DNA of 64,000 nt from Spongiibacter nanhainus (GCF_016132545.1 NZ_CP066167.1:3842001-3906000); one strand, 5' to 3'. Counted from the first letter of the stretch, positions 1 through 9,522 are shown. The notes: generated by a model from the letters alone, not told the origin. Made by a program: numbers and translations.

Positions 1-830
1 AAACGAACAGCTTTCGCAGGACGCGACTAGGCACAGTCTCTTCTATCGTGGAAAAAGGTACGTCACGCATATTTTGACGTCAACACCTTTTTCTCTTTTT
101 TTGTAACATCCTTCATAACCTTGCTAGGAAATGATTTAAGTCAAAACATTGATGTTGTTCTTTAAGATTTTTGTCACACGAATGGTGTAGGGAGGATCAA
201 CCAAAAACGAGAGAACGAGACTTACCTACAACGTAAGAATAGCGCTCACGAAGCCGGATTTGCCTTGCATTTACCCCGATCAACCGGGCAGGTACTACAT
301 ACTATTTAACTAGCTGGACTTTTGGCCGCCAGAGAGACAGAAAGCCCTCTGAGACTTTTCGATTCCTTCCTTAAACACCAAAATGTAAATCGCACATCCT
401 GCGATTTGCCCGCCAACCTCAAAACCACAATGCTTAGTAGCAAAGAGCGGACCAGAACGCCCTGTAGGTTGACAGCCTATTCGTTGTTATTGCTCGCCTT
501 GAAGCGGAGACGCCGTTAGCGAGAGCTCGTCGTTCACGAGTTATAGGCGCAAACATAGCCTGAAAGCGCAGCGCAGGCAAGGGATTCATACAAACATGCG
601 CTATCAGATTGCACATCACCAGGGCAAATCGCTCGGAAACCAGATGTATGCGGCGACCACATTGACCCTCAGCGCACAAAAAGCCTACAAGAACACTCTT
701 TTAACTACGCCACACCGATACAGCTGTGAAACACAGCAAGGGCTGCTCAACTCATCCCAACGCACCGCAATGGTGACGTCTCGCGCTCATTGCCTCAGTT
801 TGTCGCACAACCGCGAGCTGACTCCCAGCA
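1..830. other. 830-base stretch without a convincing gene
   Basis: Only short unrelated frames (under about 85 codons) are open here, with no ribosome binding site and no recognisable protein. The stretch lies downstream of the leftward type I secretion operon. Two hairpins stand out. One is at 51-93 and is listed separately. The other is a perfect 8-bp stem with a 5-nt loop at 387-407 (AAATCGCA / TGCGATTT), with no T-tract after it. The first 200 bases are clearly more AT-rich than the rest of the window. That would fit a promoter region for a gene to the left, or the 3' flank of one, but nothing seen decides which. Confidence 0.6.
51..106 (+). terminator. terminator-like hairpin at the left edge
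   Basis: GAAAAAGGT (51-59) pairs perfectly with ACCTTTTTC (85-93). Inside it, ACGTC (60-64) pairs with GACGT (76-80), leaving a 4-nt bulge and an 11-nt loop. The helix is followed by a run of seven Ts (96-102). The hairpin plus T-run reads as a rightward Rho-independent terminator for a gene left of the window, though the long AT-rich lower stem is unusual. Confidence 0.4.
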
Positions 831-2012
831 TTAGCGCTCAGTGAGAGCGGCGGCGCTGCCGCGGCGCAATGGTTTCAGCAGATACTGCGCCACCGTTTTA
901 GTACCGGTGATGATCTCAACCGTTGTGGTCATCCCCGGAATAATCTCGATCGGCTCTTTACCTTCACGCTGCGGGATGTCGTTAATCTCGATGAGCGCCC
1001 GGTAGTAAGGGTCCTCATTTTGCTTAAGGTCCTCATCGATGGTGTCCGGGCTGATATAGGTCACCTCACCTCTCAGACCACCGTAGATGGTAAAATCGTA
1101 TGCATCGAGCTTCACATTAGACTCTAAGCCTGGACGGATAAAGGCCACGTCCTTCGAGTATACCCTCGCCTCCACCAGCATAGGCTCGTCCGAAGGCACG
1201 ATCTGCATAAGCTCATCACCACTTTTGAGCACAGCACCGATGGTGGAGATGGAGATATTTTTAACCGCCCCCGACATCGGAGAGCGTATCTTGGTCGCCT
1301 TCAAAGCTTCATCGCGCTGCTTGAGCACCTGCAATGTTTGCTCAAGCTCAGATTGCGTGGTAGCCAGCTGCTCCTGAGCCTCACGACGGTATTCGTTGGT
1401 GCGATTGGTCAACTCCGCCTGAAGATCCACAACTTGTCGACGCGCATTAAGCAACTCTGACTGAGCGGCATCCCCAGTTTTGGCAAGGTTCTCCAGTGCT
1501 GTCAACTCCTCTCGCGCCAAAGCCAGAGACTGACGGATGCTGGCCTTCTCTTCCCGCTGTTGCTGTAAGCGGCGGCTATGAAGATTGGTTTGGCGCCGGA
1601 CCAAATCCGGATCACCAAGGACTTCGGGACTGAACTCCAGGGGTTCATTGTTCAGCTCTGCCCGCAGGCGCTCGACATTGGCACGCAAATCGATGGCTTT
1701 GACCCGTGTCTCTTCAGCGCTGGCAGCAAAACGCGTCTGATCCAGCTCAGCCAGCACTTCTCCAGCTTCAACGGTTTGCCCTTCCTTGACATACATAGCC
1801 GACAGCACGCCGCCATCCACCGCCTGCACAACCTGTGAGCGACTGGATACGATCACTTTGCCCGTCGCTCGAACCTGCTCATCCAACGTTGCCCAGTTGG
1901 CCCACACCACAAACGCCAGCACGGTAAAGACCATGAGCCACAGCATACGACCCGACTTAGCCACGTCCAGCGGGCGGGTGCGCGCGAACATTTCCTCACG
2001 AGTAATGATCAT
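831..2012 (-). CDS. HlyD-family membrane fusion protein of a type I secretion system (LapC type)
   Basis: Periplasmic adaptor linking the inner-membrane ABC exporter to the outer-membrane channel. The 393-residue protein has a short cytosolic N-terminus and one membrane segment (about 23-40, MLWLMVFTVLAFVVWANW). A biotinyl-lipoyl-like half follows (VIVSSRSQVVQAVDGGVL), then a long coiled coil (about 90-230), and a second lipoyl and beta-barrel part. It ends with the typical GMTTTVEIITG tail of HlyD/LapC proteins. The ATG overlaps the stop of the upstream ATPase gene in an ATGA, so the two are translationally coupled. It is the last gene of a three-gene operon. Known relatives export giant LapA-type or RTX adhesins; no such substrate is in this window. 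Confidence 0.93.
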   Translation of the reverse strand: MIITREEMFARTRPLDVAKSGRMLWLMVFTVLAFVVWANWATLDEQVRATGKVIVSSRSQVVQAVDGGVLSAMYVKEGQTVEAGEVLAELDQTRFAASAEETRVKAIDLRANVERLRAELNNEPLEFSPEVLGDPDLVRRQTNLHSRRLQQQREEKASIRQSLALAREELTALENLAKTGDAAQSELLNARRQVVDLQAELTNRTNEYRREAQEQLATTQSELEQTLQVLKQRDEALKATKIRSPMSGAVKNISISTIGAVLKSGDELMQIVPSDEPMLVEARVYSKDVAFIRPGLESNVKLDAYDFTIYGGLRGEVTYISPDTIDEDLKQNEDPYYRALIEINDIPQREGKEPIEIIPGMTTTVEIITGTKTVAQYLLKPLRRGSAAALTER

Positions 2013-4186
2013 TTACGCTGACCTCCCACATTAACCACCGTACTGTTACCTCCAGCAGTTGCAGGTTTACCGGGCTCCGGACTTTGTGGACGCTGGTTCT
2101 GGGCCTGCATCAGGCGCTCTGGCGGCAAGTCTGCTTTAATTTGCCCAGCTTCAAGGGCCAGCACCCGGTCAACATAGTTCAACCAGGAAGTTCGGTGGGT
2201 GGTGAAAATCACCGTGGTGTCTTTGGGCAGCTCACTGATAACTTTTGCGATCAAGGCTTCAACAGTGCTATCCAGGCTCGCAGTGGGTTCGTCGAGCAAC
2301 CAAATTTTGGGCGCCTGCAGCACCATTCGCGTGAGGGCTACCAACTGACGCTGCCCACCTGACAAGCCTCCGCCTGCCTCCGTAATGGGCAGCTGCAAAC
2401 CTTGGGGGTGAGCTTTCACAGCATCAGATAGCCCCGTCGTTTCCAAAGCCGCATAAATAGCTTCTTCAGAGGGCATACTCATACCGAGCGTTAAGTTGTC
2501 CAGCAAGGTACCGGAGAACAAACGCGGCTCTTGGGGCAAGTAACCTATAACTTCACGCAGCCAGCTTTGCCGGCACTCCTCATAGTTCAGGCTGGCGACC
2601 AACACCTCACCGCGAGCCGGAGTTGCAATACCAGCCAGCAATTTGAGCAGCGTCGACTTACCACTGCCATTACGCCCAATAATGGCGATGCGGGACCCTG
2701 CGGGAATCTCTAGCGCAGGAATCACCAAGTCAGGAATCTCATTGCCTTCATAGGCATAAGCCAGCTCTTTCATTGCCAAGTCAAGCGGCACAGACTTCAC
2801 ATTGGCCTGACGATCATGGCGCTCATCACTTTGTGTGCTAAGCAACTGATTCAGTATCTTCAGGGAGTAGCGGGCGTGGTGCCAACGCACGATGATGTTG
2901 GATATGCCGGAAATGGTACCCAGCGCCCGACCACCCAGAATTGAACAGGCAATCAACCCACCCATGGTGAGCTCGCCGGTTTCAATCACATAGACACCGA
3001 CGATGATAATAAAGACGTAAGACAACTGCTGCGCAAAGGTGGTGGCAATTTGCACCGAGCTATTCAGGGTATTGAGCGCTTCGGCTTTGTCACTGCTATC
3101 CCGGGTCAGCGTCAGCCACTGGTCGGAGAATTTGCCCTCGCCGCCCGTGGACTTCACTACCTCGCCGCCAGCAACCGCTTCGTAGAGCATGCCCTGACGC
3201 CGGACGATGGCATCGTTATTCATTTGCTGCAGCTTGGCAGTGGGCTTGTAGGCCACAATGCCGATGATCACACAGACCACCACAAACACCGCCGGCACAA
3301 TCGCTACCCATTTGGCGATCAAGGCAATAACGGTGATAAAGATAAAGATAAAAGGCAAATCTACTATGGCGAACAAGGTAGAGGACGTTAAAAAAGCTTT
3401 GATGGACTCATAGTCACGCACCTGAGCAACCAGGGACCCCAGACGAGAAGGGCGACGATCCAGCTTCAGCCCCAGCAAACGCTCAAAGATATATAAAGAA
3501 AGCGCTTCATCGATACGCCGGGTCGCCGCCTCAGTCATCCGTAGCCGGGATATTTTGAACAGCAAATCCAGCACGTAGGCCGTAAACACCCCCGCTGCCA
3601 AAAACCACAGCGTCGCATAAGCCAGGTTGGGAACAACCCGGTCATACACCTGCATAACAAACAGCGAAGACAGAATGGCAATCAAGTTGATAAAGGTAGA
3701 CGCCACCGCCACCCGGCGGTAGATAAAGGCGTGCTCTTTAACAGCATTAAAAATCGCAGAGGTGGCAACGCCCCGCTTTTCTTCCTTTAAGTAGGACTGC
3801 TCAGTTTCAGCCAGGGGCGCCACGGGCACCAGCGCCTTATCAAAAGACGTTTGATCCGGCGGAACCGATCCTTCAATCCACTCGATCTTGGCAGGCTCGT
3901 CGCCCTCCGCCACACGAGTCACCACACCGGCGTAGCCCTCGCCCAACACCCAAGCGGGCAATTGCGAGTTGGTCAGCAGATGAAAGGGCGTCTCGGCCGC
4001 GGTATGACGGGCAAAAAGCTGGCGCCACGCCGCTGGGAAGCGCTCCCGCTCATTCTTAACGGTAACTTTGTCCCAGGCCTGCTCGGCCTCATGCTCCGAG
4101 GCATGCAGGCCGCGACGGCGGGCCATATCCAGTAATGCAGCAACTGCGAGCTCACGACTGACAATTGCGTGTTGAACCTGTGTCAT
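2009..4186 (-). CDS. type I secretion ABC transporter, permease/ATPase (LssB/LapB family)
   Basis: Inner-membrane ABC exporter that energises one-step secretion. The start is the ATG at 4186; a TTG lies immediately upstream. The first 130 residues form a degenerate C39-peptidase-like domain, as in LapB, with no catalytic Cys visible. A six-helix permease follows (about 155-440), then the nucleotide-binding domain with Walker A GRNGSGKST (about 510), signature LSGGQ (about 612), Walker B IWLLDEPTASLD and the H-loop TTHR. A hydrophilic Pro/Gln-rich tail ends the protein. At 725 residues it is the usual length for the family. It is second in the operon after the outer-membrane factor and overlaps the adaptor gene by 4 bases. 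Confidence 0.94.
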   Translation of the reverse strand: MTQVQHAIVSRELAVAALLDMARRRGLHASEHEAEQAWDKVTVKNERERFPAAWRQLFARHTAAETPFHLLTNSQLPAWVLGEGYAGVVTRVAEGDEPAKIEWIEGSVPPDQTSFDKALVPVAPLAETEQSYLKEEKRGVATSAIFNAVKEHAFIYRRVAVASTFINLIAILSSLFVMQVYDRVVPNLAYATLWFLAAGVFTAYVLDLLFKISRLRMTEAATRRIDEALSLYIFERLLGLKLDRRPSRLGSLVAQVRDYESIKAFLTSSTLFAIVDLPFIFIFITVIALIAKWVAIVPAVFVVVCVIIGIVAYKPTAKLQQMNNDAIVRRQGMLYEAVAGGEVVKSTGGEGKFSDQWLTLTRDSSDKAEALNTLNSSVQIATTFAQQLSYVFIIIVGVYVIETGELTMGGLIACSILGGRALGTISGISNIIVRWHHARYSLKILNQLLSTQSDERHDRQANVKSVPLDLAMKELAYAYEGNEIPDLVIPALEIPAGSRIAIIGRNGSGKSTLLKLLAGIATPARGEVLVASLNYEECRQSWLREVIGYLPQEPRLFSGTLLDNLTLGMSMPSEEAIYAALETTGLSDAVKAHPQGLQLPITEAGGGLSGGQRQLVALTRMVLQAPKIWLLDEPTASLDSTVEALIAKVISELPKDTTVIFTTHRTSWLNYVDRVLALEAGQIKADLPPERLMQAQNQRPQSPEPGKPATAGGNSTVVNVGGQRK

Positions 4187-4194
4187 CAAAAAAC

Positions 4195-5814
4195 CTATTC
4201 GTCTTCGAGATCGAGGTAGGTAGAGGGCGCATCTTCATTGACGCGAACCCACAACATACCTTGCAGCGCCAAGCGGATATTGGCCGACCAGTAACTGCGC
4301 TTAATATTGGAAATCTGTAGCAGCGCTTCGTGGGCCTCCCGGTGGGAGTTGAGCACCTCAAGCCACGCTTTGCGGCCCACTTTAAACTGCCGTAAAAAAC
4401 TACCCACCAACTTAACTGCCGATTTGGCAGCATCAACCTGAGCATCAAACTGCATTAGAGCAATATCGCGCTCGGCCTTGGCAGATGAAATAGTGTCCCG
4501 AACATCCCGCCGCGCAAACGCCAGATCCTGGCGGGCCGCATTGAGGCGCTGATTTACCGCTTTCAAACTGCTAAAACCCCGCAGCCCCTCACTGGAGGTG
4601 TACTCCAGCACCAAACGGGTTGAAGAATCGGGGGTAAAATCACCGGACTCTTGCGCCAACTGCTTGCGGTATTGAAGACTTAACGAGGGAAACAAGGACG
4701 CTTTGGAGATTTTGACCGCGGCTTCTTGCGCGGCAATATCTGCCAACGCGACCTGCCCCGCCGGGTGAGAGGAGATCGCCTCCTCGGTCATAATCCGGTT
4801 TATCTCATACTCGGACAGATGATAGCGACTGCTAGGCCACCCCAACTCGGGAATGGGATGATTCAGCAAAGACTGCAGATTGTTTTTACTGCTGGTGAGC
4901 TGGGCCCGGCTCGACGCCAACCCGGCGCGCGCCTGACTCAGGCGGGTCACTGCGGTCTGAATATCCACTGGCGGCGACACGCCCTGGTCGGCGCGGTTTT
5001 GAATAATACGCAGCAGCTCTTCCAAGCTGGAGATGTAGCGGCGCCACAGCATGCCCTGCTCTTCAAAAAGAATCACACTGAGATACGCTTCGGCTGTTTG
5101 CAGAGCGAGATCGAGGCGAGTCTGGTTAAGCTGAGCCAGCGCTCGGTTTTGCTCCGCCTCGGCCTGACGCACTTCCGCACTCACCCGGCCACCAGACCAA
5201 ATAGGCTGAATGATATTTAGCGAGGTATTGGAGGCATCATTGGATGCCTCAACGGCAGTGACAGACAGATAGGGGTAAAAACCGGTTTTGGCGCCAGATA
5301 GATCGTAACCTGCGGCTTCAATTTCTGACTGGGCGCGAATCACATTGGGGTGGCTAGCCCAAACTTCTGCCAAAGCCCGATCAAGACCCAGTGCAGGCTC
5401 ATCGGCCTCCCCTTTGGGCACCAGCCCGGACTCCAGCCCTCCCAGCTCCACATTGCCTTTCTCGAGATCAAACTCCACACCTGAGGAAAGGTTGTCAGAC
5501 TGAGACGCTTCCATCTCGGAGTAAAGATAGGATTGATCACTGTCAACGGCCTGGACCTGCTCAGACGGCGCAGATGAAGAGGTGCCCTCTTCAGCCATTA
5601 CCAGCTCCGTCTCAACAACGGGGCCCTGCTCAGGCTCGGTAGCACAGCCGGCAAACAACAATGAGAGAATAACCAAACCTCCCATGTTGGCTTTGCGAAT
5701 AGACCCCGAAGTTTTGCGCCGAGCTCCATGGCGCCAGGATTCACGCCCCTGATTGTCCAGGGTGCCTCCCAAGAAGGTTACGCCTTCCACCGCATGCTCC
5801 CTATTCCATTCCAT
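4195..5814 (-). CDS. TolC-like outer-membrane factor of the type I secretion system (LapE type)
   Basis: Outer-membrane channel of the secretion operon and its first gene. The N-terminus carries basic residues (GARRKTSGSIRK), a hydrophobic stretch and a lipobox-like LFAGC, so it may be a lipoprotein. A low-complexity acidic linker follows to about residue 140, then two outer-membrane-efflux repeats rich in Ala, Gln and Leu (SEIEAAGYDLSGAKTGFYP and QVALADIAAQEAAVKISKAS mark their starts). The start is uncertain. The ATG at 5814 gives 539 residues but has no good Shine-Dalgarno. The ATG at 5685 would drop the basic n-region needed by the signal sequence. The gene is distinct from the general tolC at 14282. 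Confidence 0.88.
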   Translation of the reverse strand: MEWNREHAVEGVTFLGGTLDNQGRESWRHGARRKTSGSIRKANMGGLVILSLLFAGCATEPEQGPVVETELVMAEEGTSSSAPSEQVQAVDSDQSYLYSEMEASQSDNLSSGVEFDLEKGNVELGGLESGLVPKGEADEPALGLDRALAEVWASHPNVIRAQSEIEAAGYDLSGAKTGFYPYLSVTAVEASNDASNTSLNIIQPIWSGGRVSAEVRQAEAEQNRALAQLNQTRLDLALQTAEAYLSVILFEEQGMLWRRYISSLEELLRIIQNRADQGVSPPVDIQTAVTRLSQARAGLASSRAQLTSSKNNLQSLLNHPIPELGWPSSRYHLSEYEINRIMTEEAISSHPAGQVALADIAAQEAAVKISKASLFPSLSLQYRKQLAQESGDFTPDSSTRLVLEYTSSEGLRGFSSLKAVNQRLNAARQDLAFARRDVRDTISSAKAERDIALMQFDAQVDAAKSAVKLVGSFLRQFKVGRKAWLEVLNSHREAHEALLQISNIKRSYWSANIRLALQGMLWVRVNEDAPSTYLDLEDE

Positions 5815-6183
5815 GAGTTCACAGATTTATTGTGTTGGTAACCGCATTTGTCGCCATCGCTACAAACGGCACATCGGAATCCGCTGTAAATGGGGACGGA
5901 TTATCGAAATACAAGAACAAAGAGCTCATACTCCGCTCCACTGTAGCCCGGCGCGGCGGGCCATAACGAGACGGAACTGACACTATGATGGCGAGTAAGT
6001 AGTCGGTCACGCAGAAACGCAGCACTCTAGCAGAGACGCGGATTGGCAGGCAAGGCCCCTCTTATTTATAACCCTAAATTCCGCCACCAGTAAATTATTC
6101 TCCTAACACGCCTTATTCCGGGCTAGATGCACTGATACAATTTTGGCGGCAATCATCCCGCCTCCATCCGGACAGTACTTTTT
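5815..6183. other. divergent intergenic region between the secretion operon and rep
   Basis: This 369-base region separates two divergent genes and should hold both promoters. A 68-codon leftward frame (5819-6025) is open but has no ribosome binding site and no recognisable product. No strong palindrome or clear -35/-10 pair was found by eye. Confidence 0.5.
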
Positions 6184-8190
6184 GTGAGCAAACTCAACGA
6201 CCGACAACGCCAGGCCGTGCACTACGTCGACGGCCCGCTTCTGGTACTGGCCGGCGCCGGCAGTGGCAAAACCAGCGTGATTACCCGCAAGATCGCCTAC
6301 TTAGTTCAGCAATGCGGCATTCCAGCCCGCCATATCGCTGCGGTGACCTTTACCAACAAAGCCGCCCGGGAGATGAAGGAACGGGTGAGCAGCCTGGTTC
6401 AGGGCAGTGAGGCGCGAGGCCTGACGGTGTCCACCTTCCACAACCTGGGCATGAATATTTTGCGGCGGGAATACGCGGCACTGGGTTACAAATCCGGCTT
6501 TTCCATCTTTGATGCAGAAGATGCCCAGGCCCTGATTCGAGACCTGCTGATTCAGGAACACGGCGGCGACAGCGACCAGGCCGGCACCATCCAACAGCGC
6601 ATTTCCAGCTGGAAAAATGAATTTGTCGAACCGGATGCCGCCGTCGCCGCAGCGGAAACCCCAGCAGACATGCTTTGCGCCCAGGCCTACCTGCGCTACC
6701 AGAAAGCACTCAAGGCCTACAATGCTCTGGATTTCGACGACCTGATTCTGCTACCGGCACTGCTGTTTGATCAGCGCAGCGATATCCTCGACAAGTGGCG
6801 CAAAAAAATCCGCTACTTGTTAGTGGACGAGTACCAGGACACCAACACCGCCCAATATCACCTGGTGAAACAACTGGTGGGGGACCGCAGAGGCCTGACC
6901 GTAGTGGGGGATGACGATCAGTCTATCTACGCCTGGCGCGGCGCCAAGCCCGAAAATCTATCCCTGCTGGGCCAGGACTATCCGGATCTCAAGGTCATCA
7001 AGCTAGAGCAGAACTACCGCTCCACAGCTCGTATTCTGAAAGCCGCCAACACCGTGATCGCCAACAACCCCCACGAGTTGGACAAGGCGCTGTGGTCAGA
7101 ACTGGGCCTGGGCGACCCGATCCGGGTGGTGCGTTGTCGCAACGAGGACGCGGAATGCGAGCGGGTGGTCACCGAGATTCTCGACCACAAATTGCGCACC
7201 CAGGGTCGCTTTGGTAACTACGCCGTGCTCTATCGCGGTAACCACCAGTCGCGATTGCTGGAACTCAAACTCCAAGCCCACCAGATCCCCTACAAACTCA
7301 GTGGCGGCACGTCCTTTTTTGGCCGCAACGAGATCAAGGACATCATGGCCTATCTGCGGCTAATTATTAACCAGGACGACGACAACGCCTTCCTGCGCAT
7401 TGTTAACGTGCCCCGCCGCAAAATTGGCACTTCCACCCTTGAAGCCCTGGGCCGCTACGCCACTGAGAGGGAAATCAGCCTGTACAGCGCCTGCGAGGAA
7501 ATGGGCTTGCAGCAGCATCTACCAGAGGCTGCCGTCGAGCGCCTGCGGGAATTTACCACGTGGCTGGATGGCCTGCGCTATCGCTGCTACGAAGAGGACC
7601 CCGTCGCCGCCATCAAACAACTGTGTGGCGACATCGATTACTTTGATTGGCTGCTGCAGAACAGCTCATCGGTGGCGGTGGCGGAGCGCCGCTACGGCAA
7701 TATCAACGTACTGATCAGCTCGATCGAGAAAACCCTCGCCGACCCCGAGCGGGAAGACAGCTTTGAGGATGCCATCAGCCGATTAGTGTTGAGAGACCTA
7801 CTGGAGCGACAGCAGGAAGAGGAAGAGAGTCCCGATCTGGTGCAATTGATGACCCTCCACGCCGCCAAGGGCTTGGAGTTTCCCCATGTGTTTATGATCG
7901 GCATGGAGGAGGGCTTGTTGCCCCACCAGAACAGTATCGATGGCGATATGGTGGAGGAAGAGCGACGGCTTTGCTACGTGGGCATCACCCGCGCCCAGCG
8001 TAGCTTGACCCTGAGTTACTGCGCCAAACGCAAAAGTTTTGGTGATTACAATAGCTGCGAACCCAGCCGGTTTTTGGATGAGCTCCCCCAAGGCGACCTT
8101 GAGTGGGAGGGCCGGGCCGACGCCGACCCGGCGCAAAATCAAAAACGCGGCGGCGAGACCTTGGCCAGCCTGAAGGCGATGTTGGAGTGA
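6184..8190 (+). CDS. rep: ATP-dependent DNA helicase Rep
   Basis: Superfamily 1A 3'-5' helicase that helps replication forks pass protein roadblocks. The 668-residue protein aligns along its length with E. coli Rep (673 residues). Motif I is LAGAGSGKTSVI (about 21-32), Ia is AAVTFTNKAAREMKERV, II is LLVDEYQDTN, III is VVGDDDQSIYAWRGA, IV is KLEQNYRS, V is LMTLHAAKGLEF and VI is EERRLCYVGITRAQ. The start is a GTG with no obvious Shine-Dalgarno; the protein starts with MSKLNDRQRQAV, in register with the family. A REP-like repeat begins 6 bases after the stop. Confidence 0.97.
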   Translation: MSKLNDRQRQAVHYVDGPLLVLAGAGSGKTSVITRKIAYLVQQCGIPARHIAAVTFTNKAAREMKERVSSLVQGSEARGLTVSTFHNLGMNILRREYAALGYKSGFSIFDAEDAQALIRDLLIQEHGGDSDQAGTIQQRISSWKNEFVEPDAAVAAAETPADMLCAQAYLRYQKALKAYNALDFDDLILLPALLFDQRSDILDKWRKKIRYLLVDEYQDTNTAQYHLVKQLVGDRRGLTVVGDDDQSIYAWRGAKPENLSLLGQDYPDLKVIKLEQNYRSTARILKAANTVIANNPHELDKALWSELGLGDPIRVVRCRNEDAECERVVTEILDHKLRTQGRFGNYAVLYRGNHQSRLLELKLQAHQIPYKLSGGTSFFGRNEIKDIMAYLRLIINQDDDNAFLRIVNVPRRKIGTSTLEALGRYATEREISLYSACEEMGLQQHLPEAAVERLREFTTWLDGLRYRCYEEDPVAAIKQLCGDIDYFDWLLQNSSSVAVAERRYGNINVLISSIEKTLADPEREDSFEDAISRLVLRDLLERQQEEEESPDLVQLMTLHAAKGLEFPHVFMIGMEEGLLPHQNSIDGDMVEEERRLCYVGITRAQRSLTLSYCAKRKSFGDYNSCEPSRFLDELPQGDLEWEGRADADPAQNQKRGGETLASLKAMLE

Positions 8191-8195
8191 TACCC

Positions 8196-8345
8196 GGCGG
8201 ACACCAAAACCGTGTCCGCCCTACACAACAATTGGCATGCAGCCCCAACAAAATAGATCGCCCAATCCGTAGGGCGGACAGCGATTCACCTGTCCGCCAA
8301 CACAGTGCCACAAACCGGCGGACACAAAAGCGGTGTCCGCCCTAC
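8196..8345. repeat. three REP-like palindromes (GTAGGGCGGACA family)
   Basis: Three copies of a short inverted repeat lie between rep and the protease gene. The copies are at 8196-8224 (GGCGGACAC / GTGTCCGCC then CTAC), 8269-8298 (GTAG then GGCGGACA / TGTCCGCC) and 8317-8345 (GGCGGACAC / GTGTCCGCC then CTAC). The GTAG/CTAC tail sits on one side only, so each copy has an orientation; the middle one is inverted relative to the outer two. The layout resembles REP/BIME elements. Related copies occur at 15725-15827, 34806-34902 and 35521-35598. Confidence 0.9.
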
Positions 8346-9265
8346 AGGAATCCGGGCGGTGAAAACTCGCTCCAGGTCAGCAAGCTGACGCCCCGGTTGA
8401 TAAAGCCGTTATCCATGGCGTATTCCAAGGCCATATCGAGATTGACCACCCCGTTGGTGATGGGGGTCAAGGTCAGTCCAGCGGTGAAGGTGAGCACACT
8501 GGTGACGGCCAAGGCCCGACCCTGACCGTCCAGCACCGGGCCGCCGCTATCGCCGGGAATGGCCGAGTTCAACGGGTTGGTGGTGGCGGTCTCGTAAAAC
8601 CAGCCACCGCCGAGAACATCGGTGATGGCGCCACTGCGGGTCTCCAGTTGCTCTATACCAAAATGGTCGGGTGAACGCCCGTATGCAGAAAAGCTCTCGC
8701 CAACCTCCGCAATGCCTTTGCGCAGGGCCAGCGGCCCGCCGATGGCTCTGACTGCCGGGTGAATATTGGCATAATCCCGGGGGTCGACCCGCACCAGAGC
8801 GAAATCATTAAACACGCACGCCGCCGAACCCGGAGACTCCCCCACCTCTTTCATCGCTTGCCAGCTGCTATAGACCAGCTCGCCGGGGAACTGGGCATTC
8901 TCGATTTGCACCTGGTCAAAGCCGATGGGCAGATTCTGGGCCTCGCAGGGGTCAATACCCTGATTGGTGTCGGCACTGAAACAATGGGCGGCGACGCCGA
9001 TATACACTGTGTGATCGCCGAGGCGGTAAAGAAAATTTGAGGTACACAAGCTACCGTTGGCAACGATGTTGACGCCGGGGCGTATCTGGCTGCCTCGGGG
9101 TTCATCAAACTGGATGGGGATGGCGCCGCTGCCACCCTGATTTTGCCCCTGATCGATACCGCCTACCGAGCTGCTGCCGCCGTTGGAGCTGGAGGACCCA
9201 CCACAGGCAGTCACTGCCAAGCACACCAACAGCACGAGGGCCGACCTTATAAAGCTGGGACGCAT
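8342..9265 (-). CDS. trypsin-like serine protease, predicted lipoprotein
   Basis: S1-family protease, predicted to be lipid-anchored. From the ATG at 9265 (Shine-Dalgarno GGGGTGA) it is 307 residues, with a signal sequence ending in the lipobox VTAC (Cys21). A Gly/Ser-rich linker follows. The triad can be read as His94 in GVAAHC, Asp154 in NDFALV and Ser240 in GDSGGPV. Two further cysteine pairs probably form disulphides. The TAG stop lies inside the outermost REP copy, so the last codon is fixed by the repeat. The substrate is unknown, and nothing adjacent suggests a pathway. Confidence 0.85.
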   Translation of the reverse strand: MRPSFIRSALVLLVCLAVTACGGSSSSNGGSSSVGGIDQGQNQGGSGAIPIQFDEPRGSQIRPGVNIVANGSLCTSNFLYRLGDHTVYIGVAAHCFSADTNQGIDPCEAQNLPIGFDQVQIENAQFPGELVYSSWQAMKEVGESPGSAACVFNDFALVRVDPRDYANIHPAVRAIGGPLALRKGIAEVGESFSAYGRSPDHFGIEQLETRSGAITDVLGGGWFYETATTNPLNSAIPGDSGGPVLDGQGRALAVTSVLTFTAGLTLTPITNGVVNLDMALEYAMDNGFINRGVSLLTWSEFSPPGFL

Positions 9266-9383
9266 AGCTGTCACCCCGAATCGCTGATTATTATGAACCT
9301 ATATTACGTCATTCGAAGGCCGAGTCGATCTAGGCGGTTTCCGCCAATCATTGCTCTGGGCCGCCCAGCCGCCAAATAGCGCG

Positions 9384-9466
9384 CAGGTTGGGTTGATGCA
9401 GGAGACCCAACCCTCATGTGATGGCCAGCCAATTATTGTTGGGTTTCCTACGTCAACCCAACCTAC
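9384..9466. repeat. pair of REP-like palindromes of a second family (GGTTGGGTT type)
   Basis: Two hairpins face each other. One is at 9384-9412 (GGTTGGGT / ACCCAACC) and the other at 9438-9466 (GTTGGGTT / AACCCAAC then CTAC). They lie between the start of the protease gene and the terminator of the cytochrome gene. The core differs from the GGCGGACA family, but the design is the same: short palindrome, CTAC tail, inverted pair. Confidence 0.8.
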
Positions 9467-9472
9467 GGGTAC

Positions 9473-9495
9473 AAAAAAGCCGCGCTTGGCGCGGC
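9473..9495 (-). terminator. Rho-independent terminator of the cytochrome c gene
   Basis: Read leftward: GCCGCG (9495-9490), a 5-nt loop, CGCGGC (9484-9479), then TTTTTT (9478-9473). It lies 28 bases past the cytochrome stop. Confidence 0.9.
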
Positions 9496-9522
9496 TTCTA
9501 GCATGCATTACGCACTCGGCAA

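Noticed and set aside
322-844. Short open frames in the left 830 bases
   Set aside because: No ribosome binding site, no homology recognised and low-complexity Arg/Ser/Thr composition typical of chance frames.
8196-8345. REP-like trio as a CRISPR array or Rho-independent terminators
   Set aside because: Spacing is irregular, orientation alternates, and no T-run follows the hairpins.
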